Below the pieces are notes generated by a model. That model had not been told where the DNA came from, did no database searches, and was given only the letters and a program-made list of their open reading frames with translations. 28,612 nt of DNA from positions 1 through 28,612 of the IMG/VR virus record IMGVR_UViG_3300028596_001141; one strand, given 5' to 3'. Numbering within the stretch: the first letter of the stretch is position 1; every line of letters begins with the position of its first letter. Position numbers and translations under genes: made by a program. This document shows positions 13,485 to 21,031 of this stretch, in pieces. The DNA is from a virus.

Positions 13485-14477
13485 GTGGTTGTCGCCACTC
13501 TGGCGGAATCGGCCACCCTGGAACTCACGCCCATAGGGGTGGAGTCGAAGGGCATTTGGCGCGCCCGCCTCATCGAAGCAGACGTGCAGGGAAGCTCGGG
13601 CTTCTACCCGGCCGACGTCCTTCACCGGGACGGTCCGGTTGCTTTCCCTGCGGGTACGCACGTGTACCTGGATCACCCGACTGAGACCGAAGAGGTCGAA
13701 CGTCCCGAGCGCAGTGTCCGCGATCTCGCGGGCGTGCTCATGGACGCGGCATCCTTCGAGGAAGCGGCCGACGGCCGTGGCCTCTTCGCCAGGATCCAGT
13801 TCTTTGAGCACGTCAAGGACAACATCCGCTCCGTCGCCAAGCACGTCGGACTGTCCATTCGGGCTGCGGGTGAAATCGAAGACACGGCGACCGGCCGCGT
13901 TGTGCGTAGCATCCGCGAGGGACTGTCTGTGGATGTAGTCACTCGCCCTGGGGCCGGAGGAAGGCTGATTTACATGACCGAAAGCAACGCGTCGCCCTCG
14001 GTGCAGGGCGCCGCTACGGCCGCGCCCGTCGCCCCGTCCGGGGTCACGGACCGGGACCTCACCACCGAGGTCGTGGCCCTGCGCGAGTCCTACGAAGGCA
14101 AGATGGACCGCTTCACGCTGGCCATCACCAACCTCACCCAGCTCCTGCGCGACAAGCAGAAGGAGCAGGACCGTCAGCTTCAGGAGGCGCAGAGCGCGGG
14201 CAAGGTGGCTGCGAAGCTCCTGGCCGCCGACCTGCCGAACTCCTCGCGCGTCCGCCTCGCCGAGAACTACCAGGCCGGTCAGGACCTGGACTCGTCGATC
14301 GAGCGCGAGAAGGAGTACCTGAACTCCGTCCTGTCCGAGTCGTCCAACGGCGAGATCAAGAAGGACGACCTTCGCGGTGGCACGTCGCTCGGCCTGTCCG
14401 AGTCGGCGCTGACCCAGCGCAAGCGCACGTCCGACGACTTCTCGGCGATCGAAGACGTCCTCCTCGGGAAGTTCTGA
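13485..14477 (+). CDS. prohead (capsid maturation) protease with fused scaffold region
   Basis: 330-residue protein. Residues 1-160 look like a HK97/herpes-type serine prohead protease: H64 in YLDHPTETEE and S124 in VGLSIRAAGE are the expected catalytic His and Ser. Residues 165-330 are hydrophilic and helical (LLRDKQKEQDRQLQEAQ), as expected of scaffold. The protease would cleave scaffold and capsid subunits during prohead maturation. The GTG at 13485 has only a weak upstream AGGA. A strongly supported internal in-frame start at 13974 is annotated separately. It lies between portal and decoration genes. Confidence 0.85.
   Translation: MVVATLAESATLELTPIGVESKGIWRARLIEADVQGSSGFYPADVLHRDGPVAFPAGTHVYLDHPTETEEVERPERSVRDLAGVLMDAASFEEAADGRGLFARIQFFEHVKDNIRSVAKHVGLSIRAAGEIEDTATGRVVRSIREGLSVDVVTRPGAGGRLIYMTESNASPSVQGAATAAPVAPSGVTDRDLTTEVVALRESYEGKMDRFTLAITNLTQLLRDKQKEQDRQLQEAQSAGKVAAKLLAADLPNSSRVRLAENYQAGQDLDSSIEREKEYLNSVLSESSNGEIKKDDLRGGTSLGLSESALTQRKRTSDDFSAIEDVLLGKF
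13974..14477 (+). CDS. nested scaffold protein (internal start in protease gene)
   Basis: In-frame ATG at codon 164 of the protease gene, preceded by GGAGGAAGG (13956-13964) nine bases upstream, a far better ribosome site than that of the full gene. The 167-residue product starts MTESNASPS at the junction between protease and helical region, just where a separate scaffold should begin. Lambda C/Nu3 is the known precedent for a scaffold made from a nested start. Expected role: many copies fill the prohead and are then degraded by the protease. Confidence 0.65.
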   Translation: MTESNASPSVQGAATAAPVAPSGVTDRDLTTEVVALRESYEGKMDRFTLAITNLTQLLRDKQKEQDRQLQEAQSAGKVAAKLLAADLPNSSRVRLAENYQAGQDLDSSIEREKEYLNSVLSESSNGEIKKDDLRGGTSLGLSESALTQRKRTSDDFSAIEDVLLGKF

Positions 14478-14480
14478 GCC

Positions 14481-14996
14481 ATGGCGACCAACGAGATCTT
14501 CAAGTACGGGCAGTGGATCAGCCTGCCCCTCCCGCTGCGGGGCGACGACCCCGCCGTCAACGACGACCCCACCCGCAACGGTGACCCGGTCCTCATCGGC
14601 GACCTGGTCGGCGTGGCCCAGGAGGTCGGCGGCGTCCCCGTCGAGTACTCCATCGGCTCGCTGACCGTGACGCAGACCCGCAACACGGCGAACTCGCTGG
14701 AGCCCGGCTGGGCCTCCATCGCGCTGTGCGGAGCCTGGGCCATCCCGGTCCAGGACTTCGACCCCGCCGTCCACGGCGCGGGCACCACGGTCAGCATCAC
14801 CGCCGCCTCCGGCTCGACGCCGGGCCAGCTCACGGTGGCGACCGGAGACCACTTCTTCGGCACCATCATCGGCTGGACCAAGATGATGCAGCTCGACGGC
14901 CTGGGCAACCCGCTCCGTCCGATCCCGATCGTGAACATCGTCCAGACGCTCACCGGCGTCGTCAACGCTGTTCCCGACATCGCCACCGGCTCCTGA
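14481..14996 (+). CDS. capsid decoration protein (DUF2190-like)
   Basis: 171-residue protein just before the major capsid gene. It starts with KYGQWISLPLPLRGDDP and has GDLVGVAQEVGG, a pattern of DUF2190-type head fibre/decoration proteins that sit on the capsid surface and stabilise it. It is mostly beta with low helix content and many Gly/Thr. It begins 3 bases after the protease stop with a weak ribosome site, so translation may be coupled. A head-stabilising role is inferred from family and position. Confidence 0.78.
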   Translation: MATNEIFKYGQWISLPLPLRGDDPAVNDDPTRNGDPVLIGDLVGVAQEVGGVPVEYSIGSLTVTQTRNTANSLEPGWASIALCGAWAIPVQDFDPAVHGAGTTVSITAASGSTPGQLTVATGDHFFGTIIGWTKMMQLDGLGNPLRPIPIVNIVQTLTGVVNAVPDIATGS

Positions 14997-15012
14997 AAGG
15001 AGGTAGAGAACC

Positions 15013-16371
15013 ATGGGTAACGAACTCGAACTCCTCGCAGTGCTCGACGGTATTCAGAACACGAACAACCGCGAGTTCACGAAGATCGCCGAGGCTCACC
15101 GCACGCGGCGCGAGCAGATCAAGCGCGGGGCCATGTCGCAGATCTCTGCGATGAAGAAGCCGATGGAGCTGATCCGCACCATCCGCGAGGCGGGCACCGG
15201 CCAGCACATGGCCATGGGTCGCCTCCGCGAGGCCGTCAGCTCCGGCGACTTCCCGCTGCTGTTCCAGGCGGTGTCGCAGGCGTCGATGCTCGGCCAGTAC
15301 GCCGACCTGCCGCAGCAGTGGCCCACCTTCTCGCAGCGCACCACGGTTCCGGACTTCCGTCCGGCGCGCCTGGTCCGCTGGGACTCGCAGATGGACCAGC
15401 TCCCCGACCACAACGGTGGTGCCGAGCGTCACGTGCGCGCGCTGCCCCGCATCCCGGAGCTGACGGAGTACCCGACCTTCAACCTCACCACCGAGGGTTC
15501 GGACTACTTCGTCAACAAGTACGGCGCGAGGTTCCCCTTCTCGTGGGAGGCCTTCCTCAACGACGAGCTGCGTGTTCTCCAGCAGCTCCCGTCGGAGATG
15601 GCGCGCTGGGCCCGCGACACCGAGGACGTCCTGACGACCGGCGTGCTGGCCACCAGCACCGGCCCGAACCCGGACTTCTTCAACACGACGGAGAACTTCG
15701 GCTCGCAGGTGCCCGAGGGCAACTACGTGACGAACAACCCGCCGCTGTCGCTGGAGGCGCTGGAGCAGGCCATCACCCAGATCGGCATGCGCAACGTCAA
15801 CGGGCGCATGGTCCGTGTGCAGAACTTCGTTCTGCTCGTCCCGCCGTCGCTGGCCCTGACCGCACGCGAGATCGCCCAGGCGACCACGTACATGCGCGTC
15901 ACCCGCGACGTGGACGGCAACGAGATCCGCATCAACGTGGCGTCGCCGATCGCCGGTCGCTTCACCGTCGTCGAGTCCCCGTGGCTCCCGCTCATCGACC
16001 TCTCGGCCGACGCGGCGACCACCTGGTACCTCGTCCCGGCCGGTGGCAACACCGAGCGCGGACCGGCCATCGTCACCGCGTTCCTCCGGGGCCACGAGTC
16101 CCCCGAGGTCCGCGTCATGGGCGACACCGGCCGCACCCTCGGTGGCGGCGACGTGTCGGCGTTCGAGGGCTCGTTCAGCCACGACGACATCCAGTACCGT
16201 GTCCGCTCGATCGTCGGTGCCGCCGGTATCGACAACAGCGCGGTCGCGGTCTCCCTGGGTGACGGTACGCCGACCGGTGGTGGCTCCTTCGCGGCGCCGA
16301 TCACCGTGCGCTCCACCCCGAAGGCCGTCGAGGCCAAGCCTGCCGACAAGCAGCCGCCCGCCTCGAAGTAG
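15013..16371 (+). CDS. major capsid protein
   Basis: 452-residue protein directly after decoration and scaffold genes, with the best ribosome site in the window (AAAGGAGGT, 9 bases before ATG), as expected for the most abundant product. The N-terminal 90 residues are helical and charged; the core contains FPFSWEAFLNDELRVLQQLP and WARDTEDVLTTGVLA, typical of HK97-fold capsid subunits in actinophages. The C-terminal 30 residues are disordered (Ser/Thr/Pro/Lys). It assembles the shell around the scaffold. Several stem-loops follow. Confidence 0.9.
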   Translation: MGNELELLAVLDGIQNTNNREFTKIAEAHRTRREQIKRGAMSQISAMKKPMELIRTIREAGTGQHMAMGRLREAVSSGDFPLLFQAVSQASMLGQYADLPQQWPTFSQRTTVPDFRPARLVRWDSQMDQLPDHNGGAERHVRALPRIPELTEYPTFNLTTEGSDYFVNKYGARFPFSWEAFLNDELRVLQQLPSEMARWARDTEDVLTTGVLATSTGPNPDFFNTTENFGSQVPEGNYVTNNPPLSLEALEQAITQIGMRNVNGRMVRVQNFVLLVPPSLALTAREIAQATTYMRVTRDVDGNEIRINVASPIAGRFTVVESPWLPLIDLSADAATTWYLVPAGGNTERGPAIVTAFLRGHESPEVRVMGDTGRTLGGGDVSAFEGSFSHDDIQYRVRSIVGAAGIDNSAVAVSLGDGTPTGGGSFAAPITVRSTPKAVEAKPADKQPPASK

Positions 16372-16469
16372 TCGAGACTGATCCCCGCCGCCTCCGACCA
16401 TCCCCTGGGGCGGCCGGGGGTCAGGTGGGGGCCAGAAAAGCGCCATTCCCCCTGGCAACCGCCCCAGAA

Positions 16470-16495
16470 CCCCCCGCAGTCGACATCGCGGGGGG
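16470..16495 (+). terminator. stem-loop terminator after capsid gene
   Basis: CCCCCCGC (16470-16477) pairs with GCGGGGGG (16488-16495), 8 bp with a 10-base loop, followed by CTTCTGGTT. First of three clear stem-loops downstream of the major capsid gene. Confidence 0.65.
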
Positions 16496-16595
16496 CTTCT
16501 GGTTGATATGGGGAAATGCGTGTATGGTCGACCTTGAAAGCGCGCCTGACCGGCCTCTTCACCCAGGTCGACATGTCGTCTTTCTCCTTTCCGGG

Positions 16596-16623
16596 AGAGG
16601 CCCTCGTTCATTCGAGGGCCTCT
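16596..16623 (+). terminator. stem-loop terminator, 11-bp stem
   Basis: AGAGGCCCTCG (16596-16606) pairs perfectly with CGAGGGCCTCT (16613-16623) around a 6-base loop, followed by TCTAGTTT. The best terminator of the group. Confidence 0.75.
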
Positions 16624-16639
16624 TCTAGTTTCCGGGCAT

Positions 16640-16677
16640 GAAGAAGCCCCGCCGAGGCGCATACGACGGGGCTCTTC
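16640..16677 (+). terminator. stem-loop, 11-bp stem with one bulge
   Basis: GAAGAAGCCCCG (16640-16651) pairs with CGGGGCTCTTC (16667-16677) with a single unpaired A. It lies only 16 bases after the previous stem-loop, forming a tandem pair before the fibre gene. Confidence 0.55.
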
Positions 16678-16830
16678 AACGGAAGCTCGGACTTCTCCGG
16701 ACTTCGACGTGGACGTGTACAGCGTATCTCACCGTCACCCCGGGTAGCCGCCACCGTGCGCGTGTCCGACTTGGCCTGATCTTGTGTGCATCGCGCGGAT
16801 ACCATGGCTGAAGGATGACGGGAGATGCCC

Positions 16831-19200
16831 ATGGTTCTGCCCACAACCCGGACTGTCACCGGGAAGTACGTCAACCCGGTGACCGGGAAGGCCCAGACGG
16901 GCAAGGTCGTCTTCACGCCCGTTCCCAGCCGGTGGACCGACAGCGCGGGAAACCAGATTCTCACCGGAGGCGGCTCCCGGCTCCTCGCGGCCGGTGAGTT
17001 CTCACTCGACCTGGTCACCACGGACGCTCCCGACGTGGCCCCGTCCGGACGCTCCTGGCAGCTTCAGGAATTCCTCAACGGCGTGTGGACCACCTGGATC
17101 TTCTCCCTGCCCGCTGGAGACGGTCCGGTCGACATCACGGACCTCCTGACCAACCCGGTCTCCCCGATCCCCGGGCAGCCCTCCCAGGGGCCGCCTGGGC
17201 CCCCTGGACCGCAGGGCCCCGCCGGACCTCAGGGAGAAGACGGGGACCCGGGACCTGCTGGCGCGACCGGACCAGAAGGTCCGCCTGGACCGGCCGGTGA
17301 GAGCAGCGGCATCTCGGGCCTGAACACAGGCATCACCGGCGGCGGCGACATCACCGTCAACGTCTCGAATCCCCTGGCCGTGGACATCTCGCCGCTGCGA
17401 GGGTTCATCGTCGACTACCTCACCGATCCGATGAACCCCGTCATCTCCACGGTGGAGACGGACTCGGTGATCACGGTCGAGCTGACCGCCGAGTCGCAGG
17501 CCAGGACCATCACCTGGTGGCTGATGGACGCGGACATGAACGTCATCCAGCAGCCGCTGCGGCCCACGGGATCCGACCGCCGGACGTACCTCGTTCTCGG
17601 TGTCACCGCACAGGCCTTCGGCAGCCTCATCGTCGACCAGTCGATCCCCGTGATCGTCCAGCAGCCGGTGAACCAGCTCTACGACCTGATGGACGCCATC
17701 GGAGCCTTCAGCATCTCCGGTAACCAGGTCAGCCCGAACGGCGCGAACCTGTCGCTCGACCTCGCCCCGGGCAAGGTGTTCTCGCGGTGCTGGAACCACT
17801 ACGTGGGACCCACCCCGACGAACGATCCGCACGTGGTGTCCACGGTGGGCGGATCCCCCGGCATCTGGATCCGTGTGCTGCGGGCCACCGACCTTCTCGG
17901 TTCTCCCCCGAGCGCGTTCCTGGACCCGGAGAACTACGACAACAACGGCACCCTCTCGCCGGTCGACGGCGCCTCGGAGCGCTCCACGGTCCAGCGGCTG
18001 TGGGTGTTCCCGAACAACGACGGCGTCTCGGACATCTACGTCGCCCAGTACGGCCAGGCCGTGTACGACACGCTGTCCGAGGCGGTCGCGGCGGCCGGTG
18101 ACCCGAACTTCGTCACCAACCAGGCACTGCCCGGACAGGGTGTCCTGGTGGGCTACCTCGCGGTCCGCTACACGGCCACCGACCTTTCGGACCCGACCCA
18201 GGCGCGCATCATCCCGGCGGCCAAGTTCGGCATCGGCCCGGCCATCGTCGATGCGTTCCCGGCGGAGGACGGCGCCAGCCTCGAAGCGCGCATGACGGCC
18301 GCCGAGAACTCGCTGCTCACCAAGGCGAGCAGGACCGCCAACCTGTCCGACCTGACGGACGCTGCGGTCGCACGCAGCAACCTGGGGCTCGGGAACTCCG
18401 CGACGCGCGACGTGGGAACGGCCGCCAGCACCGTTGCCGCCGGTGACGACACCCGGATCAACGGAGCGGCCCAGAAGGCGTCCAACCTCTCCGACCTGGG
18501 CAGCGCCTCCAGCGCCCGCACGAACCTGGGCCTCACCTCTGTGGCCACCGCGTCCTTCGGCACCACGGCCGGTACGGTCGCGGCCGGAGACGATGCCCGG
18601 ATCACCGGCGCCTTCCCGGCGACGGGCGGCACGGTCAGCGGCAACCTGTCGGTCACCGGATACTCCCTGGGGCAGGACACCCCGGCCGCTCACGGAATCT
18701 CCGCGTGGTGCTACGACCCGGCGCTGGCGGTGAACTCCACGCAGGTCAACGGAGGGGTGGCGTATCTGACCCGGGTCAATATCGCCGCCGCCGTCAACGC
18801 GACCAAGATCTACTGGTGGATCGCGAACGTCGGCGCGGGACCGGTGGCCACCCAGAACCAGGTGGCGCTGTACGACTCGACCGGAACGCGGCTGGCCGTC
18901 ACCAACGTGGACGCGGTCATCAGCTCGGCCGGACTGAAGTCCACCACCATCGCCTCGACGGCGCTGACGGCCGGTTCCTTCTACTGGGTCGCGCTGCTCT
19001 TCAACGCCTCCGCTACCCCGACGCTGACTCGCGCTTCGGGCTGGACCGGTGTGGACGCGGCAGCGAACATCGGCTACACGGCGGCAACATTCCGGTTCGC
19101 CACGAACGGATCTTCGCTGACCACGCTTCCCGCCACGATCACTCCGGCGTCCAATGTGGGAACCGACTTCGCCGGACCCTGGGCGGCCGTGGGTCCCTGA
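16831..19200 (+). CDS. collagen-like tail fibre / minor tail protein
   Basis: 789 residues from ATG 16831; ATG 16825, two codons upstream, is possible, but GGGAG touches it, while it is 6 bases from 16831. Numbering from 16825: residues 1-110 are a beta-rich N-terminal domain, 122-160 are 13 Gly-X-Y triplets, 180-490 a beta-rich shaft/receptor region, and 506-600 two tandem 48-residue repeats. The last 170 residues form a Trp/Tyr-containing beta domain (TKIYWWIANVG, SFYWVALLF) that may bind host surface sugar. Fibres of this form trimerise through the collagen segment. It sits between capsid and connector genes rather than after the tape measure. Confidence 0.85.
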   Translation: MVLPTTRTVTGKYVNPVTGKAQTGKVVFTPVPSRWTDSAGNQILTGGGSRLLAAGEFSLDLVTTDAPDVAPSGRSWQLQEFLNGVWTTWIFSLPAGDGPVDITDLLTNPVSPIPGQPSQGPPGPPGPQGPAGPQGEDGDPGPAGATGPEGPPGPAGESSGISGLNTGITGGGDITVNVSNPLAVDISPLRGFIVDYLTDPMNPVISTVETDSVITVELTAESQARTITWWLMDADMNVIQQPLRPTGSDRRTYLVLGVTAQAFGSLIVDQSIPVIVQQPVNQLYDLMDAIGAFSISGNQVSPNGANLSLDLAPGKVFSRCWNHYVGPTPTNDPHVVSTVGGSPGIWIRVLRATDLLGSPPSAFLDPENYDNNGTLSPVDGASERSTVQRLWVFPNNDGVSDIYVAQYGQAVYDTLSEAVAAAGDPNFVTNQALPGQGVLVGYLAVRYTATDLSDPTQARIIPAAKFGIGPAIVDAFPAEDGASLEARMTAAENSLLTKASRTANLSDLTDAAVARSNLGLGNSATRDVGTAASTVAAGDDTRINGAAQKASNLSDLGSASSARTNLGLTSVATASFGTTAGTVAAGDDARITGAFPATGGTVSGNLSVTGYSLGQDTPAAHGISAWCYDPALAVNSTQVNGGVAYLTRVNIAAAVNATKIYWWIANVGAGPVATQNQVALYDSTGTRLAVTNVDAVISSAGLKSTTIASTALTAGSFYWVALLFNASATPTLTRASGWTGVDAAANIGYTAATFRFATNGSSLTTLPATITPASNVGTDFAGPWAAVGP
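17188..17304 (+). repeat. collagen-like Gly-X-Y repeat coding region
   Basis: Thirteen uninterrupted G-X-Y triplets, proline-rich (GPPGPPGPQGPAGPQ at the start, GPPGPAGES at the end). Such runs form triple helices in phage fibres and are known hot spots for length change. Confidence 0.9.
18340..18627 (+). repeat. two tandem 144-base fibre repeats
   Basis: Copy 1 spans 18340-18483 and copy 2 starts at 18484. Both encode a 48-residue unit with NLSDL, then AR-NLGL, then TVAAGDD-RI-GA. This unit is common in tail fibre shafts, and duplication by recombination is likely. Confidence 0.8.
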
Positions 19201-19215
19201 TCCGGGACAGAAAGA

Positions 19216-19246
19216 AGCCCGGCCGCCAGATGGACGCGGCCGGGCT
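19216..19246. terminator. bidirectional terminator between fibre and DUF397 genes
   Basis: Perfect 11-bp inverted repeat, 19216-19226 with 19236-19246, 9-base loop. It lies between two convergent genes and can serve both directions; on the minus strand it is followed by CTTTCT. Confidence 0.78.
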
Positions 19247-19268
19247 CTCCTCACCGTGAGCGTGCAGC

Positions 19269-19463
19269 CTATCGCACGGACTTCACGAACTTCACCCAGG
19301 CATCCGGGTGGAACCCGAGAACGGCGCCGACGCCGTCGTTCTTGGTGTCGCGGACCACCGCATGTGCTCCGTCCACGGAAACGCCCTGCTCGATGCAGGC
19401 ACCGCCGGTGGAGTCGCTGTAGCTGGACTTGTGCCAGCCGGTGGCACCCTGGTCGTTGGTCAT
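19269..19463 (-). CDS. DUF397 protein
   Basis: 64-residue protein with the full DUF397 pattern: WHKSSYS near the N-terminus, a GGACIEQG segment, VVRDTKND, and a C-terminal FHPDAWVKFVKSV. DUF397 proteins are abundant in Streptomyces chromosomes, normally next to an XRE/DUF5753 regulator with which they are thought to act; some pairs are described as toxin-antitoxin-like. Its ATG overlaps the regulator's stop (ATGA), so the two are co-translated. Presence inside phage structural genes is unusual. The molecular role is unsettled even in hosts. Confidence 0.9.
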   Translation of the reverse strand: MTNDQGATGWHKSSYSDSTGGACIEQGVSVDGAHAVVRDTKNDGVGAVLGFHPDAWVKFVKSVR

Positions 19464-20338
19464 GCGATGTTCTCCTTCTGCGCTGCACGGAGGTTCGCCA
19501 GGAGCTTTTCCAGGCGATGTCTGGTGTCGATCCGGGACAGGGCGTGGGACTGCACCTCGGAAAACCGGGACAGCTCCAGCTTCACCTGGTCCGGGTGATC
19601 ACTGAAAGACCGGTACGTGTGTACCACAGAACCGTCCGGCGTGCCGTCGAAGCCCATCACGCTGAGGAACCCCGCGATGAGCATGTTTCCGGGACTGCCG
19701 ATCGGCAGGAGCTGGATGGTGACGTTGGGGCGCTCGCCGAGGTTCAGCAGGTGCTCGATCTGGCCGATCATGACGGACGGGTCCTCGAATTCGAGGGAGA
19801 GCACCGGCTCGGCGACGATGGCCCAGACCTTCGGCGGGTCGTCGCGGTCCAGGATGGAACGCCGCTCGCGCCGCAGGGAGAGCACGTCCTCGGGGTTGAG
19901 CTTCTCCTGCGCCAGCAGCCCCCGGGAGTTGACCAGCGACGCCTGCGCGAACTCCTCGGTCTCCAGCAGGGCGTGGAAGCTGTTCAGGTTGACTGTGCGC
20001 AGCTCGGTCGACAGGTCTTCGATGTCGGCCAGGTCGACGTGCTCGTCACTGGCGGTTTCGCCGTAGGCGAACCACCACCCGCGTACCCGGCAGGCGCGGG
20101 CCAGCGCGATGATCCGCTCACGGACCACAGGGTCCTCGATGCCGTAGATGTCGAGGTAGGTCTTGGCGTCCGCGATGGAGGTGGCGGTGTGCCCCGTCTC
20201 CTGGCGGTACACCACGCTCTTGCCCACTCCGAGGTGCTGCGCGGCAACGTCGATGCTCATGCCGTGGTCCTCGCGGAGTCGGCGGAGCTTCGAGCCGATG
20301 AGGCGCTTCCTCATGGTGGCGATTCCCCTGTAAGCCAT
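19460..20338 (-). CDS. XRE-family regulator with DUF5753 (WhiJ/Scr1-like)
   Basis: 292-residue regulator. Residues about 13-70 are an XRE helix-turn-helix (SKLRRLREDHGMSIDVAAQ, then HLGVGKSVVYRQETGH). Residues about 105-285 form a DUF5753 domain, with ETEEFAQASL, LRRERRSILDRDDPPKVWAIV, and VTIQLLPIGSPGN followed by FSV/VMGFDG-like strands. The ATG at 20338 has AGGAG 5 bases upstream; the longer frame to 20479 is not used. Homologues such as WhiJ repress or modulate development genes in Streptomyces together with a DUF397 protein and an RsbW-like ATPase, both present here. It probably binds its own divergent promoter region. Confidence 0.9.
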   Translation of the reverse strand: MAYRGIATMRKRLIGSKLRRLREDHGMSIDVAAQHLGVGKSVVYRQETGHTATSIADAKTYLDIYGIEDPVVRERIIALARACRVRGWWFAYGETASDEHVDLADIEDLSTELRTVNLNSFHALLETEEFAQASLVNSRGLLAQEKLNPEDVLSLRRERRSILDRDDPPKVWAIVAEPVLSLEFEDPSVMIGQIEHLLNLGERPNVTIQLLPIGSPGNMLIAGFLSVMGFDGTPDGSVVHTYRSFSDHPDQVKLELSRFSEVQSHALSRIDTRHRLEKLLANLRAAQKENIA

Positions 20339-20629
20339 GTCGTCTCCTGTGCCCTCTGTGACTGACGTCTTCTCCTTTGGCGAGCCCGCGCCGCCCGAAG
20401 GTGGAACGCTTGTTCGCGATAGCGAGATTATGTCACAGAGAGACTTGTCATTACCGCATCTGCGCGAGAGTCTGTTCATTACGTCAGTGTCCGGGCGAGT
20501 TTGTGGTGATCATGCCGATCCGGTGGAACACTTCGCGACACCTTGGCACAACGGGGAAAGTTCAGTCATACCAACCCAGGCGGCGCACTGGTGCCGCACA
20601 CCCTCGAACGCGAGCGACGGAGCCGCGCG
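20339..20629. promoter_or_regulatory. divergent intergenic region of the regulator cassette
   Basis: 291 bases between the divergent regulator and ATPase genes, visibly richer in A and T (20401-20520) than its surroundings. TCATTAC occurs at 20448-20454 and 20476-20482, 28 bases apart, and could mark operator half-sites. On the minus strand a CATAAT hexamer (complement of 20427-20432) is a candidate -10 for the regulator. No gene is visible. A ribosome site (GGAG) lies 7 bases before ATG 20630. Confidence 0.5.
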
Positions 20630-21031
20630 ATGACGATGACAGCAGCATGCGTAGGGCCGCAGCAGTACGAGAAGACCTACCCTTCCGACCGGACCTCGGT
20701 GAAAGAGATCCGGCACGACATGACCCTGGCTCTCCGGACCTGGGGGCTCGATGATCTGATCGACGACATCACGATGGTGGTGTCCGAGCTGATGACCAAC
20801 GCGATCCTCCACACCGAGACCCCGAAGATCGGCGCAACCATTACCAGGGTCGGGGACCAGACGGTCCGGCTTGAAGTGCGGGACCGCTCGCCGAAGGAGC
20901 CCCACGCGCCGCGCACAGGGAATACCGACGAATCGGGGCGTGGCATCGCCCTGGTCGACGCCCTGGCGAGCGCGTGGGGGTGGGAGCGTGTCTTCGGTGG
21001 CAAGAAGGTCTGGGCGGAAGTGAGCGCCTAG
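20630..21031 (+). CDS. RsbW-like ATP-binding (HATPase_c) protein
   Basis: 133-residue single-domain GHKL ATPase of the anti-sigma/RsbW type. The N-box is SELMTNAILHT (E, N and H as in the family), the G1-type segment reads EVRDRSPKEP, and the G2-type loop is DESGRGIALVDALA followed by WGWE. Proteins of this type bind partner sigma factors or anti-anti-sigma factors, or act as protein kinases; in whiJ/abaA-type loci their target is unknown. GGAG lies 7 bases upstream of ATG 20630; a start at 20543 lacks a site. Its stop shares CTAG with the stop of the convergent 62-residue gene. Confidence 0.88.
   Translation: MTMTAACVGPQQYEKTYPSDRTSVKEIRHDMTLALRTWGLDDLIDDITMVVSELMTNAILHTETPKIGATITRVGDQTVRLEVRDRSPKEPHAPRTGNTDESGRGIALVDALASAWGWERVFGGKKVWAEVSA

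Larger units (their letters stand above)
16372..16830 (+). other. non-coding stretch between capsid and fibre genes
   Basis: About 460 bases with no convincing gene in any frame. The first 300 bases hold an imperfect GC-rich inverted repeat right after the capsid stop (about 16377-16424) and three clear hairpins listed separately. TTGATA at 16503-16508 and TATGGT at 16523-16528 look promoter-like, but the 14-base spacing is short. The last 150 bases precede the fibre gene and probably contain its promoter, though I cannot place it. Confidence 0.55.

Noticed and set aside
16503-16528. Promoter at TTGATA / TATGGT
   Set aside because: Spacing of 14 bases is too short for a standard promoter; mentioned only as a possibility.
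13464-16662. Long minus-strand open frames across protease, decoration and capsid genes
   Set aside because: Composition and position match antisense shadows; the plus-strand genes have ribosome sites and family patterns.
17002-19488. 828-codon minus-strand open frame across the fibre gene
   Set aside because: Shadow of the fibre gene; Arg/Gly-rich, no ribosome site, and it would run across the terminator and the DUF397 gene.
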